Assembly (NCBI GenBank): GCA_028293685.1 | Contig: JAQGOI010000113.1 | Location: forward strand, 1 to 7,944 | Length of the DNA stretch: 7,944 bases | From: Lysobacteraceae bacterium | GTDB taxonomy: Bacteria > Pseudomonadota > Gammaproteobacteria > Xanthomonadales > Xanthomonadaceae | Direction of reading: 5' to 3' | Shown here: in pieces, positions 1 to 5,724 of the stretch | How positions within the stretch are numbered: the first letter of the stretch is position 1 | How the letters are laid out: the number at the start of each line of letters is the position of its first letter | Translations under genes and position numbers: made by a program | Notes under the pieces: generated by a model | Database searches by the model: none | What the model saw: the letters and a program-made list of their open reading frames with translations, nothing else | Told to the model about the DNA's origin: nothing

Positions 1-295
1 CGAACCGCGACCGGCACGCGAGATCATCGATGCGCTGCTTGCGGCCGCGGGCGTGGCGCCCGTGCACAAGAGCGTGTCGTTCGCTGCCGCCTACGCGATC
101 GGCGCGGTGTGTGAGGCGGCGTGGACACTGCTGCCGTTGGCGGGTGAGCCGCCGTTGACGCGGTTCCTGGCAGAGCAGCTGGCAACCACGCATTGGTACG
201 ACATGACGCCGGCGCGCCGCGATTTTGGTTATGTGCCGAAGGTGACGATCGATGAGGGGCTGGCGAGGTTAGCGGAGGCGTATCACCGGAGTTGA
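1..295 (+). CDS. NAD(P)-dependent 3-beta-HSD/epimerase-family reductase, OleD-like (C-terminal part only)
   Basis: The reading frame is open from the first base and ends at TGA 293-295; about 97 residues are visible and the start lies outside the window. The N-terminal Rossmann fold and the YxxxK active site are therefore not seen. What remains resembles the C-terminal end of extended short-chain dehydrogenases of the 3-beta-hydroxysteroid dehydrogenase type: a hydrophobic segment ([11 protein letters not shown]), then [18 protein letters not shown], then [20 protein letters not shown], the substrate-domain ending typical of that family. In Xanthomonadaceae a protein with this ending is OleD, the 2-alkyl-3-oxoalkanoate reductase that turns the OleA beta-keto acid into a beta-hydroxy acid during long-chain olefin synthesis. 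The family assignment is well supported; the OleD identity is an inference that would need the upstream genes (oleA, oleB, oleC). The next gene begins 104 bases downstream behind its own promoter-like element, so this is probably the last gene of its operon. Confidence 0.75.
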   Translation, partial: EPRPAREIIDALLAAAGVAPVHKSVSFAAAYAIGAVCEAAWTLLPLAGEPPLTRFLAEQLATTHWYDMTPARRDFGYVPKVTIDEGLARLAEAYHRS

Positions 296-337
296 TTTCG
301 AACAGCGCGCATCCGCGCCTCCTCAGCGCGTGGCGAC

Positions 338-354
338 GCGATGTACTGCATCGC
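338..354. repeat. Short inverted repeat after the OleD-like gene (possible weak terminator)
   Basis: GCGATG (338-343) and CATCGC (349-354) form a perfect 6-bp stem around a 5-base loop, 43 bases after the stop of the OleD-like gene and before the ubiJ promoter-like element. There is no T tract behind it, so an intrinsic terminator cannot be claimed. The rest of the 296-399 gap is GC-rich and shows nothing else I can name. Confidence 0.25.
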
Positions 355-387
355 TCGACGGTTGCCGCGGCGGCGCGAGCGCCACGA

Positions 388-400
388 TAGAATGCGGCGA
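388..400 (+). promoter_or_regulatory. Candidate -10 element giving a leaderless ubiJ transcript
   Basis: TAGAAT at 388-393 resembles a sigma-70 -10 hexamer (TATAAT) and is followed by exactly 6 bases before the ubiJ ATG at 400. The expected transcription start therefore falls on the A of the start codon. No Shine-Dalgarno sequence lies upstream of the ATG, which fits a leaderless mRNA. A -35 match is poor: TTGCCG at 362-367 would leave a 20-bp spacer. The arfB start shows the same arrangement. Confidence 0.45.
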
Positions 401-1047
401 TGACCTCCCTGCCGTTCCAATGGAAGCCACTCGCCGGGCGCACGCTGGAAGCCGCGCTCAATCGTGCGGTGGCGCTGGACCCGGATACGCGCGATGCCTT
501 GCGCGGGCTCGACGGTCAGCGCGTGGCACTGGAGATCGAACGCCCACCGCTTGCGCTGCAGGTCAGCGTTGCCGGCGATCGCCTCCTGGTCGGGCCAGTC
601 GATGCCGAAGCCGAGCCCGACCTCAGCGTGCGCGGCACGCTGGCCGCGCTTGTTTCGCAATTGCCGTTCGCCAGCGCATTGCGACACGACGACGGTCCAC
701 CGGTCGGTCGACTGCGCATGGCGGGCGATGCCGAACTGGCGCGTCGCCTGCAGCGCCTGGCCCGGCAATTCGATCCCGACTGGCAACGACCTTTCGCGGC
801 TGTGTTCGGTGACGTGCTTGGCGTGCAGATCGCCAATGCTCTGGCGAGTGCCTTGCGCCAGGCGCAGGTGCTGTCGCGCAACCTGGCGCAGACATCGGCC
901 GAGTACCTGACCGAGGAATCCAGGGACATCGTCGGACGCGACGAGCTCAATGCCTTCCACGACGACGTCGACACCTTGCGCGATGACGTCGAGCGCGTCG
1001 CCGCGCGCGTTGCGCGGCTGTCGTCCGGCATCGGCGGCGCTCCGTGA
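400..1047 (+). CDS. ubiJ: Ubiquinone biosynthesis accessory factor UbiJ (SCP2 domain)
   Basis: This 215-residue protein matches UbiJ (formerly YigP), a lipid-binding accessory factor that, with UbiK, organises the soluble Ubi complex in which the later ring-modification steps of ubiquinone synthesis take place. Residues about 12-110 form the SCP2-like part, with alternating beta strands ([33 protein letters not shown]) and the family-type [18 protein letters not shown] at 103-120. [20 protein letters not shown] (124-143) is a typical UbiJ segment. The C-terminus (about 183-208) is a charged heptad-like helix ([20 protein letters not shown]) suited to a coiled coil with UbiK. The ATG at 400 follows a promoter-like TAGAAT with no ribosome site, suggesting leaderless expression. 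The stop overlaps the ubiB start by four bases, so the two are co-translated. In E. coli ubiE precedes ubiJ; here it does not. Confidence 0.88.
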   Translation: MTSLPFQWKPLAGRTLEAALNRAVALDPDTRDALRGLDGQRVALEIERPPLALQVSVAGDRLLVGPVDAEAEPDLSVRGTLAALVSQLPFASALRHDDGPPVGRLRMAGDAELARRLQRLARQFDPDWQRPFAAVFGDVLGVQIANALASALRQAQVLSRNLAQTSAEYLTEESRDIVGRDELNAFHDDVDTLRDDVERVAARVARLSSGIGGAP

Positions 1048-2717
1048 GTTCGGTCATGCGCGCGTTGCGCATCGGCCGCGTGCTGGTGCGTTACCGGCTG
1101 GACGATCTCCTGGAACAGACGCCGGCCGAACGCTGGTTGAAGCTGATGCGACCGTTCGTGCCGCGAGCGTCCATTGATATCGCGGCATTGCCACGCGGGG
1201 CCCGCCTGCGCCTGGCACTGCAGGAGCTGGGTCCGATCTTCGTCAAGTTCGGGCAGATCTTGTCGACGCGCCGCGATCTGGTTCCGCTGGATATCGCCGA
1301 AGAGCTGACGTTGCTGCAGGATCGTGTCGCGCCGTTCGACGGCGACACCGCGCGTCTTTTGGTCGAGGAAGCATTGGCGCGTCCGATTGCAGTCGCGTTC
1401 GCCACGTTCGACACGACTCCACTGGCGTCGGCATCGATCGCGCAGGTACACGCAGCCACGTTGCATCCCGTCGGCGACGCTCCATCGCGCGACGTCGTCG
1501 TCAAGGTGTTGCGCCCGGGAATCAAGCGCCAGATCGCCGACGATGTCGCCCTGCTCAGGACGGTCGCCGGCATGGTCGATCGCACGCATCCGGCGGCGGA
1601 CAAGATCCGTCCGCGCGAGATTGTCGCCGAGATCGAATCGACCCTCGCCGCCGAACTCGACCTGCAGCGCGAAGGCGCGAATGCCAGCGTGCTGCGGCGC
1701 TTCTGGCAGGATTCACCCGACCTGTACGTGCCCGAAGTCGTGTGGAGCCACACCGCGGAACGCGCATTGACGCTCGAGCGCGTGCACGGCATTCCCTCTG
1801 ACGACGTCGCCGCGCTGGATGCGGCAGGCATCGATCGCAAGCTGCTCGCGGCCAAGGGCGTGCGCGTGTTCTACACGCAGGTATTCCGCGACAATTTCTT
1901 CCACGCCGATGCGCACGCGGGCAACATCTGGGTCGACATCGATCCGCTGCGCGCGGGCAATCCGCGCTTCATCGCGCTGGATTTCGGCATCATGGGCCAG
2001 CTGTCCAGCGAGGATCAGTACTACCTCGCCGAGAATTTCATGGCGATCTTCAACAAGGACTACCGGCGCATCGCCGAGTTGCACGTGCAGGCCGGCTGGA
2101 TGCCGTCGCACATCCGCATCGACGAACTCGAGGCCGCGGCACGTTCGGTGTGCGAGCCCTATTTCACACGGCCGCTGGCCGAGATCTCGCTTGCCGAGGT
2201 GCTGCTGAAACTGTTCCGCACCGCGCAACGCTACGAACTCACGATCCAGCCGCAGCTCATCCTGCTGCAGAAGACGCTGCTCAACATCGAGGGCGTCGGC
2301 CGCCAGCTGGATCCGGATATCGACATCTGGGCGGTCGCGCGCCCGGTGCTCGAGCGCATCCTGCGTGAGCGCTACAGCCCACAGCGGTTGCTCGGCGAGT
2401 TCCGCAAACGCCTGCCCGAACTGATCACGCAGGCACCGGACATGCCGCGCCTGCTGCATGCGTGGTTGACGCAGCAGGTCGAAGGCAAGCAACAGCTGCA
2501 CCTGCACTCCCGACAGCTGGCGGAGCTCGACGAGGCCACGCGCAACTTCCAGCGACGCACGGTCGGCGCGATCGTCGGCTCTGGGCTGCTGATCGTGGCT
2601 GCAGTGCTGTACGCGTTCGGATCCGGCGGCCCGCGGTTTTTTGCGATTCCCGCCGCGGCGTGGATCGCTGGGCTGGCTGGACTATGGGCATTGTTCAGCG
2701 CATGGCCTCGCCGCTGA
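1044..2717 (+). CDS. ubiB: UbiB, ubiquinone biosynthesis atypical kinase/ATPase
   Basis: This is a full-length (557-residue) member of the UbiB/ADCK/ABC1 family, membrane-anchored atypical kinase-like ATPases needed for ubiquinone synthesis; a role in supplying lipid precursors to the Ubi enzymes is proposed. The defining motifs are present: KFGQ (68-71) followed by STRRDLVP, the Ala-rich loop that replaces the kinase glycine loop ([11 protein letters not shown], 126-136), the ATP lysine in [10 protein letters not shown] (K154), ELD (204-206), the catalytic-loop HADAHAGN (287-294) and the metal-binding DFG (313-315). Most relatives read HPGN where this has HAGN. Two hydrophobic helices near the C-terminus (about 508-526 and 533-552) are the usual membrane anchor. 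The GTG at 1044 overlaps the ubiJ TGA (GTGA), implying translational coupling; an in-frame ATG at 1056 is the alternative start. Confidence 0.95.
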   Translation: MSSVMRALRIGRVLVRYRLDDLLEQTPAERWLKLMRPFVPRASIDIAALPRGARLRLALQELGPIFVKFGQILSTRRDLVPLDIAEELTLLQDRVAPFDGDTARLLVEEALARPIAVAFATFDTTPLASASIAQVHAATLHPVGDAPSRDVVVKVLRPGIKRQIADDVALLRTVAGMVDRTHPAADKIRPREIVAEIESTLAAELDLQREGANASVLRRFWQDSPDLYVPEVVWSHTAERALTLERVHGIPSDDVAALDAAGIDRKLLAAKGVRVFYTQVFRDNFFHADAHAGNIWVDIDPLRAGNPRFIALDFGIMGQLSSEDQYYLAENFMAIFNKDYRRIAELHVQAGWMPSHIRIDELEAAARSVCEPYFTRPLAEISLAEVLLKLFRTAQRYELTIQPQLILLQKTLLNIEGVGRQLDPDIDIWAVARPVLERILRERYSPQRLLGEFRKRLPELITQAPDMPRLLHAWLTQQVEGKQQLHLHSRQLAELDEATRNFQRRTVGAIVGSGLLIVAAVLYAFGSGGPRFFAIPAAAWIAGLAGLWALFSAWPRR

Positions 2718-2806
2718 AGTTCGGTTGGAGAGCCTTCACCGCCGACCCGGCAGATGCACTGGTCGCTACGGAAGCCGCTCGTGCAAGAGCGGGCAATACC
2801 CCGATC

Positions 2807-3496
2807 ATGGATCTGCCGGTCGTGTATGCCGACGCCTGTCTGGCCATCGTCAACAAGCCTGCCGGCCTGATGGTTCACGACAGCGCGTTGGCCCGCGGCG
2901 AGACCGACTTCGCTGCCGATCGGCTGCGTGCGCAGTTCGGGCGACCGGTGTTTCTCGTGCATCGACTGGATCGCGCCACCAGCGGTTGCCTGCTGCTGGC
3001 GTTCGATCGCGACACCGCTTCGCAACTGGGTCGATGCGTGATGGCGAACGGGTTGACCAAGGACTATTTCGCCATCTGCCGCGGCTGGCCCGACGAGCGC
3101 TTTGTCGTCGACCACGCGCTCGATGGCGGCCCGGGCAAACCGGTGAAGAAGCCTGCGGTGACGGCATTCGAGCGCCTGGCGACGGTCGAACTCGAACTGC
3201 CCTCGAGCGGATTCGAAACCTCGCGCTATGCCCTGCTGCGCGCATCACCGCAGACCGGACGCTTCCGCCAGATCCGCCGGCACCTCAAGCACGTCTCGCA
3301 CCACCTGATCGGCGACAGCAGCCACGGCGATGGCCGCCACAACCGTGCCTTCCGCGCACAGGGCGTGCACCGGATGCTGTTGCATGCGCAGGGACTTGCG
3401 TTCGCACATCCGGTCACTGGTATACCAATGCAGGTCGAAGCACCTGTCGATGCCGCCTTCTCCAAAGCCTTGGCCTTGTTCGACCACGCGACTTAA
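2807..3496 (+). CDS. truC: tRNA pseudouridine(65) synthase TruC
   Basis: The 229-residue product is a stand-alone pseudouridine synthase of the RluA family without an S4 domain. It resembles TruC, which isomerises uridine 65 in tRNA. The N-terminus VVYADACLAIVNKPAGLMVH aligns with the usual TruC opening. The catalytic motif HRLDRATSG sits at 52-60 with Asp55 as nucleophile. Later come KDYFAICRGW (85-94), GRFRQIRRHLKHVSHHLIGD (151-170) and GDGRHNRAFR (174-183), all TruC-like. The ATG at 2807 is chosen because homology begins there; its ribosome site is weak. In-frame ATGs at 2702 and 2684 would add 35 or 41 residues and overlap the end of ubiB, but that extension shows no family resemblance. 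The gene follows ubiB by 89 bases on the same strand and may share its transcript. RluA-type 23S rRNA synthases are the main alternative. Confidence 0.87.
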   Translation: MDLPVVYADACLAIVNKPAGLMVHDSALARGETDFAADRLRAQFGRPVFLVHRLDRATSGCLLLAFDRDTASQLGRCVMANGLTKDYFAICRGWPDERFVVDHALDGGPGKPVKKPAVTAFERLATVELELPSSGFETSRYALLRASPQTGRFRQIRRHLKHVSHHLIGDSSHGDGRHNRAFRAQGVHRMLLHAQGLAFAHPVTGIPMQVEAPVDAAFSKALALFDHAT

Positions 3497-3554
3497 TCCG
3501 TAAGAACGGCGTGACCCGCCAGCGCGTCTTCCACTGATACCTGGCGCTCGCGAA

Positions 3555-3576
3555 GGCGGGTCGCGACCCGCCCTAC
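3555..3576 (-). repeat. REP-like hairpin with GTAG head between truC and arfB
   Basis: Bases 3555-3572 (GGCGGGTCGCGACCCGCC) are a perfect 18-bp palindrome. Read on the minus strand it is preceded directly by GTAG (3576-3573), giving GTAG plus hairpin, the layout of the SMAG/REP repeats described in Stenotrophomonas and mobilised by RAYT transposases. GACCCGCC also occurs at 3513-3520, so a second pairing is possible. With one copy in view, repeat status is an inference; the palindrome itself is certain. It could also act as a terminator for truC or as an operator for arfB, because it abuts the arfB -10 element. Confidence 0.5.
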
Positions 3577-3586
3577 AATGCGCAGA
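3574..3586 (+). promoter_or_regulatory. Candidate -10 element giving a leaderless arfB transcript
   Basis: TACAAT (3574-3579) stands exactly 6 bases before the arfB ATG at 3586, the same spacing as TAGAAT before ubiJ. Transcription would start at the A of the ATG, and no Shine-Dalgarno sequence is present. No convincing -35 hexamer is found, because the expected spacer and -35 positions are largely taken up by the palindrome at 3555-3572. The first three bases of the hexamer also belong to the GTAG head of that repeat. Confidence 0.45.
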
Positions 3587-4005
3587 TGCTCACGATCGAC
3601 GACAACGTGACGATCCCCGACGACGAACTGGTCGAACGCTTCGTGCGCGCGACCGGGCCGGGTGGGCAGAACGTCAACAAGGTCGCGACCGCGGTCGAAT
3701 TGCGCTTCGACATCGCGCGGTCGCCGTCGTTGCCCGAGGCGGTGCGCGACCGCCTGCTGGCCAAGCGCGATCGCCGGTTGACGCTCGAAGGCGTGTTCGT
3801 GATCAGCGCGCAGCGATTCCGCACGCAGGACCGCAACCGGCAGGATGCGCGCGACCGGCTTGCGGCGTTCGTCGCTTCCGGATTGCGGGCGCCCACGCCG
3901 CGCATTGCGACCAAGCCGACGCGCGCGTCCAGACAACGCCGGCTCAACGACAAGCGCGGGCGCAGTACGATCAAACAGGGGCGCACCCAGCGCGAGTGGG
4001 ATTGA
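3586..4005 (+). CDS. arfB: Alternative ribosome-rescue factor B, peptidyl-tRNA hydrolase (ArfB/YaeJ)
   Basis: ArfB frees ribosomes stalled at the end of broken mRNAs by hydrolysing peptidyl-tRNA without a stop codon. This 139-residue protein has the expected size and both functional parts. The release-factor-like domain carries GPGGQNVNK at 24-32, with the GGQ hydrolysis motif at 26-28, followed by TAVELRFDI. The C-terminal tail after about residue 105 is highly basic (KPTRASRQRRLNDKRGRSTIKQGR) and is the part that enters the empty mRNA channel. The short length and basic tail separate it from true release factors RF1/RF2, which are over twice as long and carry codon-recognition domains. The ATG at 3586 has no ribosome site but sits 6 bases after a TACAAT box, suggesting a leaderless message. 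The next gene starts on the base after its stop. Confidence 0.95.
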   Translation: MLTIDDNVTIPDDELVERFVRATGPGGQNVNKVATAVELRFDIARSPSLPEAVRDRLLAKRDRRLTLEGVFVISAQRFRTQDRNRQDARDRLAAFVASGLRAPTPRIATKPTRASRQRRLNDKRGRSTIKQGRTQREWD

Positions 4006-4653
4006 ATGGAAGGCATGACCGACGCGCGCATGACCGACGCCGGCGACGACATCGTGTTGCCCTTGCCACCGAACGCACCGCGCCTGCGGCCGAACCGCTT
4101 CACGCGCTGGCTTGGGCGCACCATTTTGAAAGCCGGCGGATGGCGCATGGTCGGGGCCTTTCCGGATATCCCGAAACTGGTCCTCATCGGCGCGCCGCAC
4201 TCGTCCAACTGGGATGGCATCTGGGGCTTCGCCGCCAAGCTGGCCATCGGGCTGGATTTGAAGGTCCTGGGCAAGCGCGAACTGTTCTGGTGGCCGCTCG
4301 GCGCGCTGCTGGCGTGGCTGGGCGTGATTGCGGTCGATCGCAGCGCCGCGCATGGCGTGGTGGAGCAGCTTGCACAGCGCATGGGGCAGAGCGACCGCTT
4401 CTGGTTCGGGCTGACGCCCGAAGGCACGCGCAAGCCGGTGGAACGCTGGAAATCGGGCTTCTGGAAAATCGCCAAGGCCGCTGGCGTGCCGGTGCTGCCG
4501 GCGTATTTCCATTACCCCGAGCGGATCATCGGCGTTGGTCCGCTGTTCCACCTGACCGATGACATGGCCGCCGACATGGCCCGGATCCGGAGCTGGTACC
4601 GGCCTTGGCAGGGAAAGCATCACGGCGTCGACCGCAAAGCAGCCGGCGAGTAA
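4006..4653 (+). CDS. Lysophospholipid acyltransferase family protein (PlsC-like)
   Basis: This 215-residue protein has the marks of glycerolipid acyltransferases, which move an acyl chain from acyl-CoA or acyl-ACP to a lysophospholipid or related acceptor at the membrane. Block I is HSSNWD (H65, D70; the HX4D catalytic pair), block II is around GKRELFWWPLG (89-99) followed by GVIAVDRS, block III is EGTR (139-142) and block IV is VPVLPAYF (161-168). The stretch around 93-110 is hydrophobic. It belongs to the short PlsC-like group often called 1-acylglycerol-3-phosphate acyltransferase; the true acceptor cannot be read from the sequence and it need not be the housekeeping PlsC. ATG 4006 directly follows the arfB stop (TGAATG), which favours coupled translation. 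ATGs at 4015 and 4030 are in-frame alternatives and lie at the heads of a 15-base tandem repeat. Confidence 0.85.
   Translation: MEGMTDARMTDAGDDIVLPLPPNAPRLRPNRFTRWLGRTILKAGGWRMVGAFPDIPKLVLIGAPHSSNWDGIWGFAAKLAIGLDLKVLGKRELFWWPLGALLAWLGVIAVDRSAAHGVVEQLAQRMGQSDRFWFGLTPEGTRKPVERWKSGFWKIAKAAGVPVLPAYFHYPERIIGVGPLFHLTDDMAADMARIRSWYRPWQGKHHGVDRKAAGE
4015..4044 (+). repeat. Tandem 15-bp duplication at the start of the acyltransferase gene
   Basis: Two 15-base units, 4015-4029 and 4030-4044, share 13 of 15 bases; the first 11 (ATGACCGACGC) are identical. Each begins with an in-frame ATG, encoding MTDAR then MTDAG. The repeat makes the true start of the acyltransferase uncertain (4006, 4015 or 4030). 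Confidence 0.8.
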
Positions 4654-4672
4654 GCCGGCGCGCGGCGGCGCG
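4642..4672. terminator. Possible hairpin terminator between convergent genes
   Basis: GCCGGC at 4642-4647 and again at 4654-4659 can pair across GAGTAA, a loop that contains the acyltransferase stop codon. A second GC stem, CGCGC (4659-4663) with GCGCG (4668-4672), follows immediately. The acyltransferase and LysR genes converge here with only 42 bases between their stops, where a bidirectional terminator is expected. No T tract follows on either strand, so this remains tentative. Confidence 0.3.
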
Positions 4673-4695
4673 TTGCGCTGCGTCGATGGACGATT

Positions 4696-5622
4696 TCATT
4701 CGAGGCGCGGTTGGATCAACTGCACGAACGCCTGCGCCTGTGGTGACAGGTGCTTGCTCTTGCGCAGCACCACGCCGTAGCTGCGCGAGGGAAAGTACTT
4801 GGCCAGGGAGCGTGCGGCCAGGCGTGTCCGATCGGCATCGGTGAGGCAGATCGCGGTCACGATCGAGATGCCCAGGCCCATTGCGACGTATTGCTTGATC
4901 ACTTCCCAGCCACCGACCTCCAGCGCGACCGTGTAAGGCACCCGGTTGCGCTGGAAGACCAGGTCGACCATCCGGTAGGTGGTCAGCCGCTGCGGCGGCA
5001 GGATCAATCCGTACGGCGACAGGTCCTGCAGGCTCAGCTCGCTCTTGTGCGCCAGCGGATGATCCAGCGGGGTGATGAGCATCGGTTCGAAACGGTAGAC
5101 CGGCGAATAGCTCAGATCCGAAGGCACGTCGAGCATCGAGCCCACGGCCAGGTCGACCGCGTCCGAGCGCAGCAGGTCCAGCCCGCTGGCGCCGGTCACG
5201 TTGTGGAGCCGTAGGTGGACGCCAGGCTGGCGCTCGCGGAAGGCTTCGACGATTCCCGGCAGCAGGTACAGGATCGTCGAGCTGCCGGCGGCGACGTCCA
5301 GAGCCCCGGCATCGTGACCACGCAATTCCTCGCGGAAGGCATCGTCGAGCCCGTCGATGCCTTCCACCAAGGGGCGCGCCAGCGTGTACAGGGCCTCGCC
5401 TTCGCGCGTGGGCACCAGGCGGCGGCCACCGCGCTCGAACAGCTTGACCCCCAATTCACGCTCCAGCGCCTGTAATTGTTGAGTGATTGCTGGCTGGCTG
5501 ACGTACAGCGCCTCTGCCGCCCGCGATACCGACCCCAACCGGGCGGTCTGGCAAAAGGCGCGCAGCGGCTTCAGGCGGTCGGCCTTGTATGCGAACCGAG
5601 GTGCTGGAGTGCGATCCGCCAT
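4696..5622 (-). CDS. LysR-type transcriptional regulator, CysB-like effector domain, divergent from aceBA
   Basis: This 308-residue protein is a LysR-type DNA-binding regulator of normal length. Residues about 15-75 form the winged helix-turn-helix (LKPLRAFCQTARLGSVSRAA, then VSQPAITQQLQALERELGVKLFER, the LysR hallmark). A linker helix leads to the periplasmic-binding-like effector domain (about 105-305), with GSSTILYLLPGIVEAF at 113-128 lining the presumed ligand pocket. WEVIKQYVAMGLGISIV (239-255) resembles CysB and related members. The effector cannot be deduced. The gene faces away from aceBA across a 102-bp AT-rich gap with a dyad containing T-N11-A, the usual layout for a LysR regulator controlling its neighbour and itself, so I infer control of the glyoxylate bypass, the job done by IclR in E. 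coli. The ATG at 5622 has no clear ribosome site. Confidence 0.9.
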   Translation of the reverse strand: MADRTPAPRFAYKADRLKPLRAFCQTARLGSVSRAAEALYVSQPAITQQLQALERELGVKLFERGGRRLVPTREGEALYTLARPLVEGIDGLDDAFREELRGHDAGALDVAAGSSTILYLLPGIVEAFRERQPGVHLRLHNVTGASGLDLLRSDAVDLAVGSMLDVPSDLSYSPVYRFEPMLITPLDHPLAHKSELSLQDLSPYGLILPPQRLTTYRMVDLVFQRNRVPYTVALEVGGWEVIKQYVAMGLGISIVTAICLTDADRTRLAARSLAKYFPSRSYGVVLRKSKHLSPQAQAFVQLIQPRLE

Positions 5623-5632
5623 TTCATCTACT

Positions 5633-5649
5633 TATAAGCCCAGCTAATA
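5633..5649. promoter_or_regulatory. Candidate LysR-type operator in the divergent lysR-aceB region
   Basis: TATAAGC-CCA-GCTAATA is an inverted repeat with 6 of 7 base pairs matching around a 3-base centre, and it contains T(5635)-N11-A(5647), the LysR-family consensus. It overlaps the end of the proposed lysR -10 (5652-5647), which suits autorepression. A wider inverted pair, ACTTATA (5630-5636) and TATAAGT (5661-5667), could be a second contact site towards the aceB promoter; the arm centres are 31 bp apart, about three helical turns. Confidence 0.5.
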
Positions 5650-5677
5650 CTACGCATTGCTATAAGTGGTTTGTCAA
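5647..5677 (-). promoter_or_regulatory. Candidate lysR promoter
   Basis: On the minus strand a perfect TTGACA (5677-5672) is followed after 19 bases by TAGTAT (5652-5647), a 4-of-6 match to the -10 consensus. The spacer is two bases longer than ideal. Transcription would start near 5640, about 18 bases before the regulator's ATG. The TTGACA lies within the odd palindrome TTTGTCAAA (5670-5678). Confidence 0.4.
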
Positions 5678-5684
5678 ATACCAT
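5657..5684 (+). promoter_or_regulatory. Candidate aceBA promoter
   Basis: TTGCTA (5657-5662) and TACCAT (5679-5684) are separated by 16 bases and could be the -35 and -10 of aceBA, with a start near 5691. Both boxes are imperfect, as is usual for promoters that need a LysR-type activator. The box interleaves with the minus-strand lysR promoter, so the two would compete. Confidence 0.35.
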
Positions 5685-5712
5685 ACCAACGCGGATGGTC
5701 TGTGCCGGGCAC

Positions 5713-5719
5713 AAGGAGG
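5713..5719 (+). promoter_or_regulatory. Ribosome binding site that fixes the aceB start
   Basis: AAGGAGG, a strong Shine-Dalgarno sequence, ends 5 bases before the ATG at 5725. It sets this ATG as the start over the in-frame TTG at 5671 and ATG at 5695, which lie upstream of it. Confidence 0.85.
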
Positions 5720-5724
5720 CGCGC

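Noticed and set aside
516..1589. Minus-strand open frame of 357 codons across ubiJ and ubiB (with others at 1091-1855 and 1713-2507)
   Set aside because: Antisense shadows of ubiJ/ubiB; the plus-strand proteins carry clear family motifs and these do not.
2462..2806. Upstream extension of the truC frame into ubiB
   Set aside because: No pseudouridine synthase resemblance before residue VVYADACLAIVNKP; the extension is ubiB sequence read in another frame, so the ATG at 2807 was kept.
3498..3509. CCGT-AAGA-ACGG mini-hairpin just after truC as a terminator
   Set aside because: A 4-bp stem without a T tract is too weak to support a call.
3493..4623. Minus-strand open frame of 376 codons covering arfB and the acyltransferase gene
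   Set aside because: It lies opposite two well-recognised genes; its translation is rich in Arg, His, Gln and Pro with no recognisable domain, as expected for an antisense frame of high-GC DNA.
5671..5724. Longer malate synthase starting at TTG 5671 or ATG 5695
   Set aside because: These starts have no ribosome site and lie on or next to the promoter candidates, whereas AAGGAGG stands 5 bases before ATG 5725.
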